Source of the DNA: Metellina segmentata
Lineage: Eukaryota > Arthropoda > Arachnida > Araneae > Tetragnathidae
NCBI GenBank assembly: GCA_947359465.1
Contig: OX375875.1
Span: 19,264,958-19,328,957, forward strand
DNA: 64,000 bases
Direction of reading: 5' to 3'
The position numbers and the translations under genes are program-made. Positions within the stretch are counted from its first letter, which is position 1. Every line of letters starts with the position of its first letter. The notes beneath the pieces were generated by a model. That model did not search any database. It was given only the letters and a program-made list of their open reading frames with translations, and had not been told where the DNA came from. Below, piece after piece: positions 10,779 to 21,013 of this stretch.

Positions 10779-11155
10779 CTCATCGTGTCCAAACTATCTG
10801 AAGGAATAGAATTGTCGGTGGCGCTTCCGCCGCAACCCAGTAAGTATCCTGATGCCAGAATATTGTACATTTTGAAATTCGATCGCATGACCCCGTACTT
10901 CACGCTCCAGTAGACGATCACGAGATTGTAGAGCAACAGGCGGGCCAGCCTGCACATTAAAAGGGGCGGGCCCAGGGCATTGAAATGCTTAAAACTCAAA
11001 AGCGCTGCCACCACGAGGCTGTACTCTCGATCCGCATCATACCACAGCGATTCCTTGTAATTGCGTGCGGCTTCAAGGTCATCTTGAACTACATCGCGTT
11101 CGAATAGCCATGTCCTAAACCTCCAGTCGATGGGGGTCTGCTGCAGGATCCTGAC
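10779..11155 (-). CDS. Exon A of duplicated gene unit 2 (open, splice-bounded)
   Basis: Minus-strand exon of 377 nt, open throughout, with acceptor CTTTGTAG (intron ends at 11156) and donor GTAAGG (from 10778). It reads VRILQQTPIDWRFRTWLFER, then DVVQDDLEAARNYKESLWYD, a region LVVAALLSFKHFNALGPPLL, and the hydrophobic ARLLLYNLVIVYWSVKYG followed by VMRSNFKMYN. The unit 1 exon at 2958-3334 matches it in length and keeps most of the sequence, including FRxWLFERD and YNLxIVYWSVxYGVMRSN. This is the best preserved coding exon in the window. However, exon B of the same unit carries a stop, so the gene as a whole is probably not functional. No known family recognised. Confidence 0.5.
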
Positions 11156-11225
11156 CTACAAAGAAGGCAGTTTTTAAAAGAAGGAAATTTAAGTCAGCAG
11201 GGCCGAGCTATCCCGGTTGGAATTT

Positions 11226-11420
11226 GGTAATTTTTAATTAACGTCGTACTACAGCAACACAACGGTCTATTGACGACGTTCCGGGATCAATCCCCTAAGC
11301 GAAAGACCCGAAGACAACACCGGGTTATTTTGAACCATATTCCGATGACGAATGCGAGGACATTCGAGGTCAAGATAGATTTAACGTATACCAGCCCCTC
11401 TTTGTACACGGTCTTCGGAG
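11226..11420 (-). repeat. SINE fragment shared with unit 1 intron
   Basis: Tail and 3' body, then an internally deleted body running to CCAGCCCCTCTTTGTACACG, a SINE-B type junction. It lies at the position matching the SINE at 3405. Confidence 0.75.
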
Positions 11421-11637
11421 GTTGTGGCTTGACTAACATGACAATATACAGCTGTCCTAGACAAGAAGCCAGTAGTTCAAAGGTTGGCGTTTTCGGGCTG
11501 ACAAGTTGTTACACCGTTAAGTATCCTATATGTATTACAAGTCACTGCGTGAGCAGCACGGCGTTGCCAGTGACAGTTGTTTTCGTGGGGTCAGGTGTGA
11601 CCAATGCTCTCCAACCACTGGAGATTGCTACGAATTC

Positions 11638-11842
11638 CCATTTGGTTTGCGATGCAAACCAAATGGAAAAATTTCATGCCATAAGGAATTCATAGCCTAT
11701 TGGATAACAATCATCATGGTGTTGCCCGTGGAGTTGGTTTGCAAAGTAAACCAAATGGAATAAATTCTCAGCAAAATCCAATTTGGTTTTCTTCGCAAAA
11801 CCAACTATGAATATAATGAACTATGGTTTGCATCGCAAACCA
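11638..11842. repeat. Cluster of four GGTTTGC palindromes
   Basis: Four perfect or near-perfect inverted repeats in about 205 bp. 11638-11666 has arms CCATTTGGTTTGC and its complement with spacer GAT. 11734-11754 has arms TTGGTTT. 11783-11804 has arms TTGGTTTT. 11824-11842 has arms TGGTTTGC with spacer ATC. An outer inverted pair, TTACACCGTTAA near 11509 and TAACGGTGTAA near 11848, brackets the group. No gene or known element is assigned. Confidence 0.7.
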
Positions 11843-11939
11843 ACATCACAGGTAACGGTGTAATGGCCTCGTTATTAGCAAATTCGGCCCAAATTCTGAT
11901 TGCGAAGAGATCCAATCTGCGAGACGTCACAATCTCTAG

Positions 11940-12350
11940 CGAAAATATAAATATTTAATTAAAAAATTATTTATTAAAAGAAAAACATCAAATGTAAGGT
12001 GTCGATCAGGTAAAAATTTTTCGCAGATTTCAAATCCGTTCAAATTTTCAAATTATCTTTAACGATACCAATTTTACAAAAAAGAACTAAACAGTGTTAG
12101 TCAAAATGATTTTTATTTGTTTTACTGAGAGCAGGAAATGAAATCTGTGATTTCTCGAATCAAACGAAGGTCATTTTGCGCAATGGCGTTCGTATTGGAA
12201 AAAATATAAAAATTATTTATTTTAAGGAAATCATATTTTTAGGTATCGATCTAATGTGAAGTTTTCCGCAGATTTCATATTCGTTGAAATTTTTACTCTA
12301 TCTTTAACGATCTAGGAGATAGAAAAAAAACTGTGTTTTGCTAAAATTAC
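11940..12350. repeat. Two diverged direct repeats of roughly 240 bp
   Basis: Blocks TTATTTATT, ATCATATTTTTAGGTATCGAT versus ACATC...AAGGTGTCGATC, CGCAGATTTCA, CTATCTTTAACGAT and ACTGTGTT recur in the same order in 11940-12110 and 12190-12350. Old tandem duplication of AT-rich DNA. 12355-12876 after it holds nothing I recognise. Confidence 0.5.
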
Positions 12351-12876
12351 ATTTTTGAGTGGATATGAGGAATTGTACAAACTTATGTTAAATTATTATG
12401 AAAGGGATTTAAATAATCTGATTATGATGATTTTTCTGATTATGCCAAATCAAACAATTTATTGCAAAATTAAACAGAATAAGAAAGAAATTTTATATCT
12501 GCGATCTTTTATGCTGTTGATTATCCAAATTATTACTGTTGAAATTCCAAAGAAAACAATAATTAAATTTCCATTAAACTCATTTTAAAATGTTCTTGAT
12601 GAATTTTAAAATTCGGCCCGATCCAAAAATTACAAAAAATTTAGACTACCTGTGTATCAAATCTCATTGTTGTAAGTGCAATAGATTCTTCAGGATATTA
12701 CATAGAGACACGCAGACACTTCCTTTTATAATAGAAATGTAGCAAATTACTTGTAAATGCAACATTTTTACAAAATCAAAACTTTTTTTCACTGCATTCT
12801 CGACTAACGTGCCAGTATACTGTTATTCTAGGCAAGTAGTCAAGAAGGCATTAATTCAAATTTCGGTCTTCTAGTA

Positions 12877-13195
12877 ATTGGTAGTTTTTAAATAACTTCG
12901 TAATAGAGCATACAACGGGCAATTAACTACGGTCCTGAATCAATGCCCTAAGGAAAAGATCGGAGGATAACACGTCATTTTGAACCACGGTCAGATGACG
13001 AGGACAACACTCGAGTTGGCACCCCACTCTATAAACTTCGACACCAACCAATATGAGAATTTTCTGCTACGACAGATTTAAGATGAGCCAGCCGCCTCTA
13101 CACCAAACGCTTACAAAGATCCATCAATGACCCGGATTCGAACCAGGGACCTTTTGATCTAGATGCAAACATCTTAACTACCAGACAGATTGGTC
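12877..13195 (-). repeat. SINE-A copy
   Basis: Tail, body, and head with complement of GGTTCGAATCC near 13137-13147, ending at the decayed head start GGTCGGC. It occupies a place in unit 2 similar to that of the SINE at 5099 in unit 1. Confidence 0.85.
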
Positions 13196-13427
13196 GGCCT
13201 GAGGAGAAGAAAAGTCCGGTGCCAGTGAAGTCCGTACAAAACTAAAGGTTTGAGTTTCATGACATAAGGTAATTTCGGTCTTCTGGAACTGACAGTTTTT
13301 ACATGCTAATGCAATATTATATAGCGAATTAAACTTGCATACGCAACATTTTAACAAAGATTTAACTTGTAGGTACGACTTTCTCGACTAGGAATTGAAC
13401 GTAGATACTTTAAAAATGGGATAAAAG

Positions 13428-14127
13428 TCCCGGTGCACACATCTGGTTTTTCAACGTGCGGCAATGCTGCCGCAACGCAAGTGCGGTCTGAGATACATTA
13501 GATCGAATGGAGTAGTGCACACATACCTCCGGCGCCGCTGTGGCTACGTACATCCAACTTGCGTGCATTTTTTACCGCAGTCCTCACGGCGCCGCAGCTT
13601 GCCGCACACGCTTTGGCGGTCTGAAGTACCTTGTTTTCATGAATAAACGGAATAATAATTAATAATAGGTTGCATAAGGCACAGTGCACACATCCGGTTT
13701 TTCAACTTTGCGGCGCCGCTGACGCAACGCAAGTGCCGTCTGAGATACATTAGATCGAATGAAGTAGTGCACACATACCTCCGGCGCCACTGCGGCTACG
13801 TACGTCCGACTTGCGTGAAATTTGTATCGCAGTCCTCAGGGCGCAGCAGCTCGCCGTACACGCTTCTCCGGTCTGAAGTACCTTGTTTTCATAAATAAAT
13901 GGAATATAAATAATAATTAATAAATGGTCGTATCCAGTAACATCTATTTTGTTTCAAATTATACTTTTTACACCAAGTAAGCGAAATAAACACTTTTTGT
14001 TCGATATAATATTTATCGCAAATGGCGCGAAACGAGTTCGTGCGTCATTTCACGGTTATGTGTGCATAGTTTTGCTTCGGTGCCGCAGTGGCGCCGCACG
14101 TTGAAAAACCGATGTGTGCACCGGGCC
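13428..14127. mobile_element. 700 bp non-autonomous TIR element with empty site in paralogue
   Basis: Terminal inverted repeats of about 33 bp, starting CCCGGTGCACACATC and GGTTTTTCAACGTGCGGC, and mirrored at 14092-14125. TSD TAAAAG at 13422-13427 and 14128-14133. The paralogous unit 1 sequence near 5541-5560 has a single TAAGGG at this place and no insertion. The left part consists of two direct repeats of about 240 bp (13430-13680, 13681-13920), each beginning with a TIR-like block and containing GATACATTAGATCGAATG. Its GC content is far above its surroundings. The short frames inside it on both strands (13464-13646, 13498-13689) are by-products of the GC-rich repeats. No transposase, so superfamily unassigned. 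Confidence 0.85.
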
Positions 14128-14165
14128 TAAAAGAAACTATATGAGGATTCAAAAACATTCCTTAC

Positions 14166-14471
14166 ATCGACGTAGGACATAGCTTCACCCAAACATGTCA
14201 GAGGGATAAACAGTGCACCGTAAATGAGGCTCAGGATCGCTTCAGAACCATACTGCGTCAATTTTGCAATCGAATAGGTAAGTTGAATCTCATCGAAAGT
14301 CTCGAGAATGAGAGCAATGAACATCCTGGTCCAACTAGAGCAACAGAAAGAAGCGACTGAAGTCCACGAGTTGAATTGAAAGGGTACCGAAGATTTCCAA
14401 GTACTGTCACGAACATTTGAGATCTCCAAAGCTGCCAATGTCGCCAAAATGAGAGAAACTTAGGGTGCCAA
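14166..14471 (-). pseudogene. Exon B of duplicated gene unit 2 (broken)
   Basis: Paralogue of 5580-5895. Donor GTAAGG at 14165 is intact, but the acceptor position reads CAA instead of CAG and the fourth codon is TAA. The frame then runs LILATLAALEISNVRDSTWK, and after one deleted base, SWTRMFIALILETFDEIQ, LTYSIAKLTQYGSEAILSLI and YGALFIPLTCLGEA. The hydrophobic stretches match unit 1. The lesions differ from those of unit 1, apart from a frame change near the middle that both need. Confidence 0.5.
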
Positions 14472-14534
14472 TTGAAAAATAATTTCTAAAATTGTTATGA
14501 TTGGTAATTTTTAAAAACCGTCATACTAGACAAA

Positions 14535-14850
14535 ACAACCGATAATTGGTAATTTTAGTTAACGTCATACTAGAGCAACACAACGGGCTATTGACGACGG
14601 TCCGGGATCAAACCCCTGAGTGAAAGTTCCGAGGACCACACCACGTAATTTTGAATCAAGGTCAGATGACATAGCCACGTCTGAGCTAGCACCTTACTCA
14701 TTAAACACACCACGCCAACGTGAGGACATTTGAGCCCATGACAGATTTAAGGTGCACCAGCCCCTTCTATACCATACGCTTACAAACAACCATGCACTGT
14801 CCGGGATTTCAACCAAGGACCTTTTGACCTAGAGGCTAACACCTTAACCA
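14535..14850 (-). repeat. SINE-A copy with extra tail fragment
   Basis: A short older tail (AATTTTTAAAAACCGTCATACTAG, 14505-14534) precedes a copy with body and head. The head is decayed (ACCTAGAGGCTAACACC present). Confidence 0.75.
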
Positions 14851-15021
14851 CCACTCCGGATTTCGTTTGTAGGGGAAGGAGTTAATGGAATTGAAGTCGG
14901 ACGTCAGTGTCCGGGCAAGTGAAACACTTCGCAACGACTTAAGGTCGTGGCGTAAACCCCATCGATCCTTTCAAGAATGTTGATGGTCAAAACCCTAACC
15001 ACCTGTTTTTCTCCCTGACAC

Positions 15022-15185
15022 CCCTCGGATCTTTCCCTGAAGGGTTTGGTCCCGGACCGGCGTCAATAGCCCGTTGTGTTGCTCTAGTACGACGTAAACT
15101 AATAATTACCAATTAATTACCCGGACCGTCGTCAAAAGCTCGTTGTGTTGCTCTAGTATAACGTGAAATAAAATTATCAATTAAC
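15022..15185 (+). repeat. 5'-truncated SINE ending in a partial dimer
   Basis: 3' body and tail, followed at 15118 by ATTACCCGGACCGTCGTC: the tail runs directly into an internal SINE segment that continues to a second tail at about 15185. The same junction occurs at 25043 and 29520. Confidence 0.75.
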
Positions 15186-15571
15186 CTTGCACCCCACCAG
15201 GCCTATCAGTGATACTAAAGATAAGAACACCGAATTCGGTAATGGTAATGGTAAATTTAGTTAACGTCGTACTGGCGCAACACAACGGGCTACTGACGAC
15301 GGCCCGGGATCAGTCCCTTAAGGCAGTGGTCCCCAACCCCCGGGCCGCGGACCGGTACCGGTCCGTGGATCAAATGGCAAGGGGCGCTCAAGGAACATTA
15401 AATTATTTCCATTTTATTTACTGTGGTGTATTTCTCTCGGGTTTGTGCGGTTTTTATCTATGAAATGTCCACTCAAATTAGGAGGCGGTAAATCAGAACT
15501 TGAAATTTGTTCTGTTACTAGAGCTTCAATTATGATTTCTGAATTCTGTGTCTATTTTCCAATTTTGACAA

Positions 15572-15910
15572 GCCGACCAACCGGTATAGTGGTTAAGGTG
15601 TTAGCCTCTAGATCGGAAGGTTCCTGGTACGAATCCGGGTTCGGGCATGGATATTTGTAAACGTATGGTGTAGAGGCGGCTGGTGCACCTTAAATCTGTC
15701 GTGGCCGAAAGTCCTCACGTTGGGTTGGCGTGGAAGTTTGGAGAGTGGGGTGCCAGCTCAGGTGTTGCTTCGTTATCTGACCGTGGTTCAAAATTACGAG
15801 GTGTTGTCCTCGGATCTTTCCCTTAAAGGACTGATCCTGGACCGTCGTCAATAGCCCGTTGTGTTGCTCTAGTACCACGTTAACTATAATTACCATTAAC
15901 AATACCATTA
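15572..15910 (+). repeat. Full-length SINE-A inside the hAT, 12 bp TSD
   Basis: 339 bp, head to tail, tail made of TTACCATTAACAATACC. TSD CAATTTTGACAA at 15560-15571 and 15911-15922. It is opposite in orientation to the outer SINE. Confidence 0.95.
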
Positions 15911-15944
15911 CAATTTTGACAAATGTGACGACTGTTTTCAAGTT

Positions 15945-16490
15945 GGCAGAAAAAGTAGTTGCATTTAAAGCCAAACTGAAAATGTGGGGACGGCGCGTGA
16001 ACAGTCATTTTGTACATGTTTCAGACATTAGCAGGGATTTTAGGCAAGACTGAGCCTAAACATTCATTCTTCCAGTTGGTGCACGATCACCTGTCTTTGC
16101 TTTTAAAAGAGTTCGAGCGCTACTTCTCAACCACAAAAGACACACGAACTAGTAAGAAATGGATCCGGGACCCACTTCACAACTAATCAGGCGAATCTAG
16201 CATGTCTGTGCAAGAAGATCAACAGCTGGAAATTGTAAATGAAGGCGGCCTTAAAACTACTTTCGAGACAACAACGGACTCTGACGGTGTTCTGGATTAA
16301 AGTCATGGCAGAATACCCTGAGATTGTCACCACAGGACTTAAATCCCTATTGCTATTTCCGACAACCTATCTGTGTGAAGTGGGGTTTTCTGCAGTGATA
16401 GCAACCAAAACAAAACAACGGAATAAACTGGACATAAGCAACACACTTCGGGTGTCATTGTCTCCTATTACCCCCAGATGAAACAGTGTA
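15945..16490 (+). pseudogene. hAT transposase C-terminal remnant
   Basis: Plus strand, frameshifted, with stops. A segment near 16239-16481 reads LKLLSRQQRTLTVFWIKVMA, then the hAT dimerisation-type stretch LLLFPTTYLCEVGFSAVIAT, KTKQRNKLDISNTLRVSLSP. In intact relatives this C-terminal region follows the catalytic core; here the core and N-terminal zinc finger are lost or replaced by the nested SINE. Inactive. Confidence 0.8.
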
Positions 16491-16961
16491 GTTGCAACGA
16501 AACAAGCTCAGGGTTCTCATTGATTTAGCGTTCTAGTGAGTTAAAATGTTAAAACACTTTATATTCATTTTTTGGTGTAACTGTATTTTATTTTGAAGGC
16601 ATGTTTAAATACAATTAAATTAAAATTATTAAATCAAAACAATCTAAAATATAAACAATCAACGTCCCCCCCCCCCCTCTCAGCGGGCCGCGTTAAAATT
16701 ATCAAACGTTGATCCGGTCCGCAGCGATAAAAAGGTTGGGGAGCACTGCCTTAAGGGAAATATCCGAGGACAACACCTCGTAATTTTGAACCACGGTCAG
16801 ATGACGAAGCAACACCTGAGCTGGCACCCCACTCTCCAAACTTCCACACCAACCCAACGTGAGAACTTTCGGCCACAACAGATTTAAGGTGCACCAGCCG
16901 CCTCTACACCATACGCTTACAAACATCCATGCACTGACCCACACGGATTCGAACCAGGGTT

Positions 16962-17135
16962 GGGTTGGTGTGGAAGTTTGGAGAGGGATGTGCCAGTTCA
17001 GGTGTTGCTCGTTATCTGACCGTGGTTCAAAAATACGAGGTGTTGTCCTCGGATCTTTCCCTTAAGGCAGTGCTCCCGAACCATCGTCAATAGCCCGTTG
17101 TGTTGCTCTAGTACGACGTTAACTATAATTACCGC
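16962..17135 (+). repeat. SINE body and tail in inverted orientation to its neighbour
   Basis: Starts TTGGGTTGGTGTGGAAG directly against the truncated head of the minus-strand SINE, forming a head-to-head pair. At 17067-17084 it reads CTTAAGGCAGTGCTCCCG followed by AACC instead of the normal body sequence. Confidence 0.85.
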
Positions 17136-17230
17136 TTTCGAAAGCCTTTTTTGAGTCCACTGTCAGTTAGGTCTTTTGTTTCAATAGTTTTATTAGAAAG
17201 TACTTTGTTTATTTATCCCACTGTACACTT

Positions 17231-17558
17231 GCCGACCAACCGGTATAGTGGTTAAGGTGTTAGCCTCTAGATCGGAAGGTTCCTGGTTCGAATCCGGGTT
17301 CGGGCATGGATGTTTGTAAACGTATGGTGTAGAGGCGGCTGGTGCACCTTAAATCTGTCGTGGCCAAAAGTCCTCACGTTGGGTTGGCGTGGAAGTTTGG
17401 AGAGTGGGATGCCAGCTCAGGTGTTGCTTCGTCATCTGACCGTGGTTCAAAATTACGAGGTGTTGTCCTCGGATCTTTCCCTTAAGGGACTGATCCCGGA
17501 CCGTCGTCAATAGCCCGTTGTGTTGCTCTAGTACGACGTTAACTAAAATTACCAATTA
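17231..17558 (+). repeat. Full-length SINE-A, 14 bp TSD
   Basis: 328 bp with intact A and B boxes and a clean tail. TSD CCCACTGTACACTT at 17217-17230 and 17559-17572. One of the best copies for a consensus. Confidence 0.95.
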
Positions 17559-17572
17559 CCCACTGTACACTT

Positions 17573-17912
17573 TGATTTCAGTTACATACTGGTATAACTA
17601 CCTAAGTGTGACGTGCATAGTTTTGAGTAAGATGTCGCTGTGAGTCTTTTGCAGCTTTTTTTTCTCACTGTAAAGCTATTCTTCAGGATGGTAATCCATG
17701 GTTTGAAGAGAAGTTTGCAAGACAAGTGAATAGTGGATGAGGTGCGAGATCAACCAACAGACTGTTGTTAATGTCTATGTTCTACTTCCATCAGTAAATT
17801 TTCATGCCTTTTAAAAAGTCATGTTCTGAGTGTGCGGTGGGTTTTCTTATAACAGTGTTAACTTTCTCAAATTTCTCTCTTGTGTGTGTTTCATTTTTAT
17901 TTTTTGTGATAG
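17573..17912. other. No gene recognised
   Basis: Mixed AT-rich sequence between two SINEs; no reading frame, splice-bounded exon or element end that I can support. Confidence 0.5.
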
Positions 17913-18183
17913 GTAATTGGTAATTTTTAGTTAACGTCGTACTAGAGCAACACAACGGGCTATTGACGACTGTCCGGGATCAATCCCCTAAGGGAAAGAT
18001 CCGACGACAACACCTCGTATTTTGAACCACGGTCAAATGATGAGCAACATCTTAACGTCCACAACAACCCAACGTGAGGACTTTTGGCCACGCCAAATTT
18101 AAGTTGCACCAGCCACTTCTACATCATACGCTTACTAAGATTCATGCCCGGACCCGGATTCCAACCAGGAACCTTACGATCTA
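17913..18183 (-). repeat. SINE-A copy, body partly deleted
   Basis: Tail GGTAATTGGTAATTTTTAG, body with a deletion after TGATGAGCAACATC, head up to CCAGGAACCTTACGATCTA. Confidence 0.8.
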
Positions 18184-18455
18184 TATGAATTTTACAAAAG
18201 CATTAATACTAGTAAGATAACGGGTTTCGGTCAGCGTTTAGTTTACCAATTACCTTCACCAATTGATCTGCAATGCTTCTAATTTTGTAGTAAGTTTTGT
18301 AGTGTTTTGAAAATCATTCTGGAAAGTAAGATTATTTAATGGATTTGTAATGGTAAAAACAAAATAATCAGTTAATTTAATTAAATGCATATTACTATCT
18401 CTGGCACATATTTTGATATATTTGATTCTTTTATCGATATTCAAATGTAGGTAGA

Positions 18456-18578
18456 TATTTTAATTAACGTCGTACTGGAACCACACAACGGTATATTGAC
18501 AAAGGTCCGGGATCAATCCCCATGCCAAAATATCTGAGGACAACAGCAAGTCATTTTGAACCACGGTCAGATAACAAT
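18456..18578 (-). repeat. Short-form SINE copy
   Basis: Tail-less 3' part starting TTTTAATTAACGTCGTACTGG and ending in GGTCAGATAAC, the short-form start boundary in sense orientation. No TSD found. Confidence 0.65.
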
Positions 18579-19285
18579 ATACAAAGACTGGAGTGTTTGT
18601 ACATTTTGTCACCGCAGGTGACCCCTTACCTCCCGTCATATGTGAGGATGAAAGTTGACAAGGTCGCCCACGGATAAGTGAGGAGTGCAAGCACTCTTGT
18701 GATTTACAGCATTGCGCCATTTATTTATCAATTTTTTTCCCGGAACCGTTCTGACGTATCAGGTTGAAAAATTTCTTTCTTTATTAATTTTAAAATATTT
18801 TTCTTTTTCAAAATGCCCACTAGTATTTAGTGTAATTGATTAGTTGCAGTGCATATTCGTACCCAACAGTCACAGCTTAGTTTTCTGCTGGTTCACAAAT
18901 ATGTTTAAGCTTATTATTTTTTGTGAGTTTTTGAAAAATATAGTTTTCAAAACGTTCTCAAATGTGTTTTCAAGCTTTCATTTTCCGTTGTAAAAAGAAA
19001 AGTATTTGTGAAATAAATTTTTCCTTGGCAACTTTAGAAGTGCGCCAAAAAGTGGGCCGTTGCCACCGCTATAAACGTACACCATAGCTGTCCCGTGGCA
19101 TGTAAATTAGAATAAATAAATTTTTGTGTGGAATTATGCCAATATTTAAAGAATGAACACTTTCTTCTAAATTACCTTTGCTTAAACTTTGGTTGAGGAT
19201 TTGTTGCAATGTTATGGCGCAATGACCACATTTGGCCATACTGCGACAGACACGACATTCAGATAACGGAAGTTTTATTGACACG
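18579..19285. other. No gene recognised
   Basis: AT-rich; the minus-strand frame 19069-19329 runs into a SINE and has no recognisable family. Confidence 0.5.
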
Positions 19286-19290
19286 GAAGG

Positions 19291-19690
19291 TATGGTAATT
19301 TTAATTAACGTCGTACTCGAGCTACACAACGAGCTATTGACGACGGTCCGGGATCAATATCGTAAGGGAAAGATCCGAAGACAAAGCATCATTTCGATGG
19401 TAATGGTAATTTTAATTAACGTCGTACTCGAGCTACACAACGGGCTATTGACGACGGTCTGGGATCAATACCGTAAGGGAAAGATTCGAGGACAACACCT
19501 CGTAATTTTGAACCACGGTCAGATGACGAGGCAACATCCGAGCTGGCACCCCACTCTCCAAACTTCCACACCAACCCAACTTGGACGTACGGCCAAGACA
19601 GATTTAAGGTACACTAACCGCCCCTTTACCATACGTTTACAAATATCTATACACTGACCCGGATTGAAACCAGGATCCTTCCGATCTAAT
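19291..19690 (-). repeat. Two adjacent SINE copies
   Basis: A 5'-truncated copy at 19291-19395 is followed by a nearly complete one at 19399-19690. Both carry the variant CGTACTCGAGCTACACAACG, so they are closely related and may be a local duplication. Confidence 0.85.
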
Positions 19691-19782
19691 GGTTAGTAAG
19701 TTTTGGTTTTATGGCGCAAGGTCCAATACCGATCTAAAGGATATCACCTTAACTGTCAGACCGGATGGTCGGCTACTGACAC

Positions 19783-19975
19783 GGTAATAGTAATGGTAAT
19801 TTTAGTTAACGTCGTACTAGAGCAACACAACGGGCTATTGACGACAGTCCGGGATCAATCCCTTAAGGGAAAATATCCGAGGACAACACCTCGTAATTTT
19901 GAACCACGGTCAGATGACGAAGCAACACCTGAGCCGGCACCCCACTCTCCAAACCTCCACACCAACCCAACGTGA
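19783..19975 (-). repeat. 5'-truncated SINE
   Basis: Tail (TAATAGTAATGGTAATTTTAG) and body up to CCAACCCAACGTGAG; the head is absent. Confidence 0.85.
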
Positions 19976-20107
19976 GAAATACAAAGGGAGAATTGATTGG
20001 AAAATAACATATCTGCGCCACCTACAAAACTCGTAGATTACTATCCCAGAGGTCATCCCCTACCGAGTTACGAAGGCCCCTTTTGATTCTAGGAAAGGAC
20101 TCATTGG

Positions 20108-20200
20108 AATTAACGTCGCACTGGAGCAAAAGAATGGGTTAATGGATACGGAAAGCAAAGATCTGACACTACGTAATTTTGAATCACGGTCTGATGACGA
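20108..20200 (-). repeat. Short-form SINE copy, diverged
   Basis: Starts AATTAACGTCGCACTGG and ends GGTCTGATGACG, the same boundary as other short-form copies. Confidence 0.65.
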
Positions 20201-20573
20201 ATTCTATTACCAGTTCCAACCAGTGCAGTTGAAGATTCGACACCTTTTTCATCTCAACTGGTCTGCTCCAAACACTTCTATCCTAACCTACACCTCTTGC
20301 TACACAAAGTTTGAACACTTTGCGCAGAAATCGGTCAATTGTTCAGCTTTTAAAATAAAATTTATCCGATAAACAGAAAAGTCAACGCGTTGACAAAAAT
20401 AAGCAAACAGTTTGTATAAAAACGTTTATTTGAAACAAGTTCTTAAAATAATCAAATTGAATACAGAGTTCACTTTGTAAAAAGGCGAACTGCGACATTT
20501 GGTTCTTGGTATATAAAAACATTTCATAAACATACAATTATTTCGATAGTCTGATGGAAGATACGATTTTGAG

Positions 20574-20692
20574 CTAGCAGTTTTCGCTTGCTTCCTTAAA
20601 CAAGATCAGGTCCATAAAAGTCCACGAAGACATTTTTTCATTAGGAGATAAATGCATCCGAAGTCTTCTCTTCCAACTTCTTACAAAAATAG
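20574..20692 (-). CDS. Probable last exon of a third, diverged gene unit
   Basis: Minus strand, acceptor AAATTGTAG (intron ends at 20693). It supplies two bases of a split codon and reads IFVRSWKRRLRMHLSPNEKM, then SSWTFMDLILFKEASENC and TAG at 20574-20576. An AATAAA lies downstream at 20425-20430 (minus). The basic KRRLR stretch resembles HKRRRLRTSL in the unit 2 last exon, which is why I place it in the same family. The split codon matches the candidate donor of the upstream exon at 21014-21332. No named family recognised. Confidence 0.4.
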
Positions 20693-21013
20693 CTACAATT
20701 TGTGTGGAACGGTTCAGTGTGAGTGAATAATTTCAGCTAACCATACTGAAGGAATGAGGTTAAAAGGTGAGGAAAGTTCATGGAAATGTATTTTTGTAAA
20801 CACGTTCAGAGGATATAAAAGTTTAAGAATGGTTCAGGCGAGAACGTACGAAAATGCGTACGGCAAAAATAAAAGTAAAAACAATCCTCTTCGGTGAGTC
20901 GTGTTTCGACATTCGTACAAATTCGTATTGCTGTTTCATTTATACTTTAACAATCCAGGTACCCTAACCCAAGGTTAGCGAAGCAGACTTCCCTTGAGTA
21001 GCCTTCCCCTAAC

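Larger units (their letters stand above)
15324..16748 (+). mobile_element. hAT element, degenerate, with 8 bp TSD and nested SINE
   Basis: Ends CAGTGGTCCCCAACC and complement CAGTGCTCCCCAACC at 16734-16748. TSD CCTTAAGG at 15316-15323 and 16749-16756, eight bases as expected for hAT. The subterminal sequence GGGCCGCGGACCGGTACCGG is typical of the ZBED/Charlie-like hAT group. 1425 bp, including a 339 bp SINE. Confidence 0.9.
15236..16961 (-). repeat. Outer SINE split by a hAT element
   Basis: Minus-strand SINE: tail and 3' body at 15236-15323, resuming at 16749 with CCTTAAGGGAAATATCCGAG and continuing through body and B box to about 16961. The hAT sits at the CCTTAAGG palindrome of the body. 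Confidence 0.9.

Noticed and set aside
13464..13689. Arginine/serine-rich frames on both strands
   Set aside because: They lie within the GC-rich repeats of the 700 bp TIR element and occur on both strands.
19232..19657. 141-codon frame and the many peptides like VILNHGQMTKQHLSWHP or RGGWCTLNLSWPKVLTLGW
   Set aside because: These are the two strands of the SINE body read through. They recur wherever the SINE lies and carry no gene.
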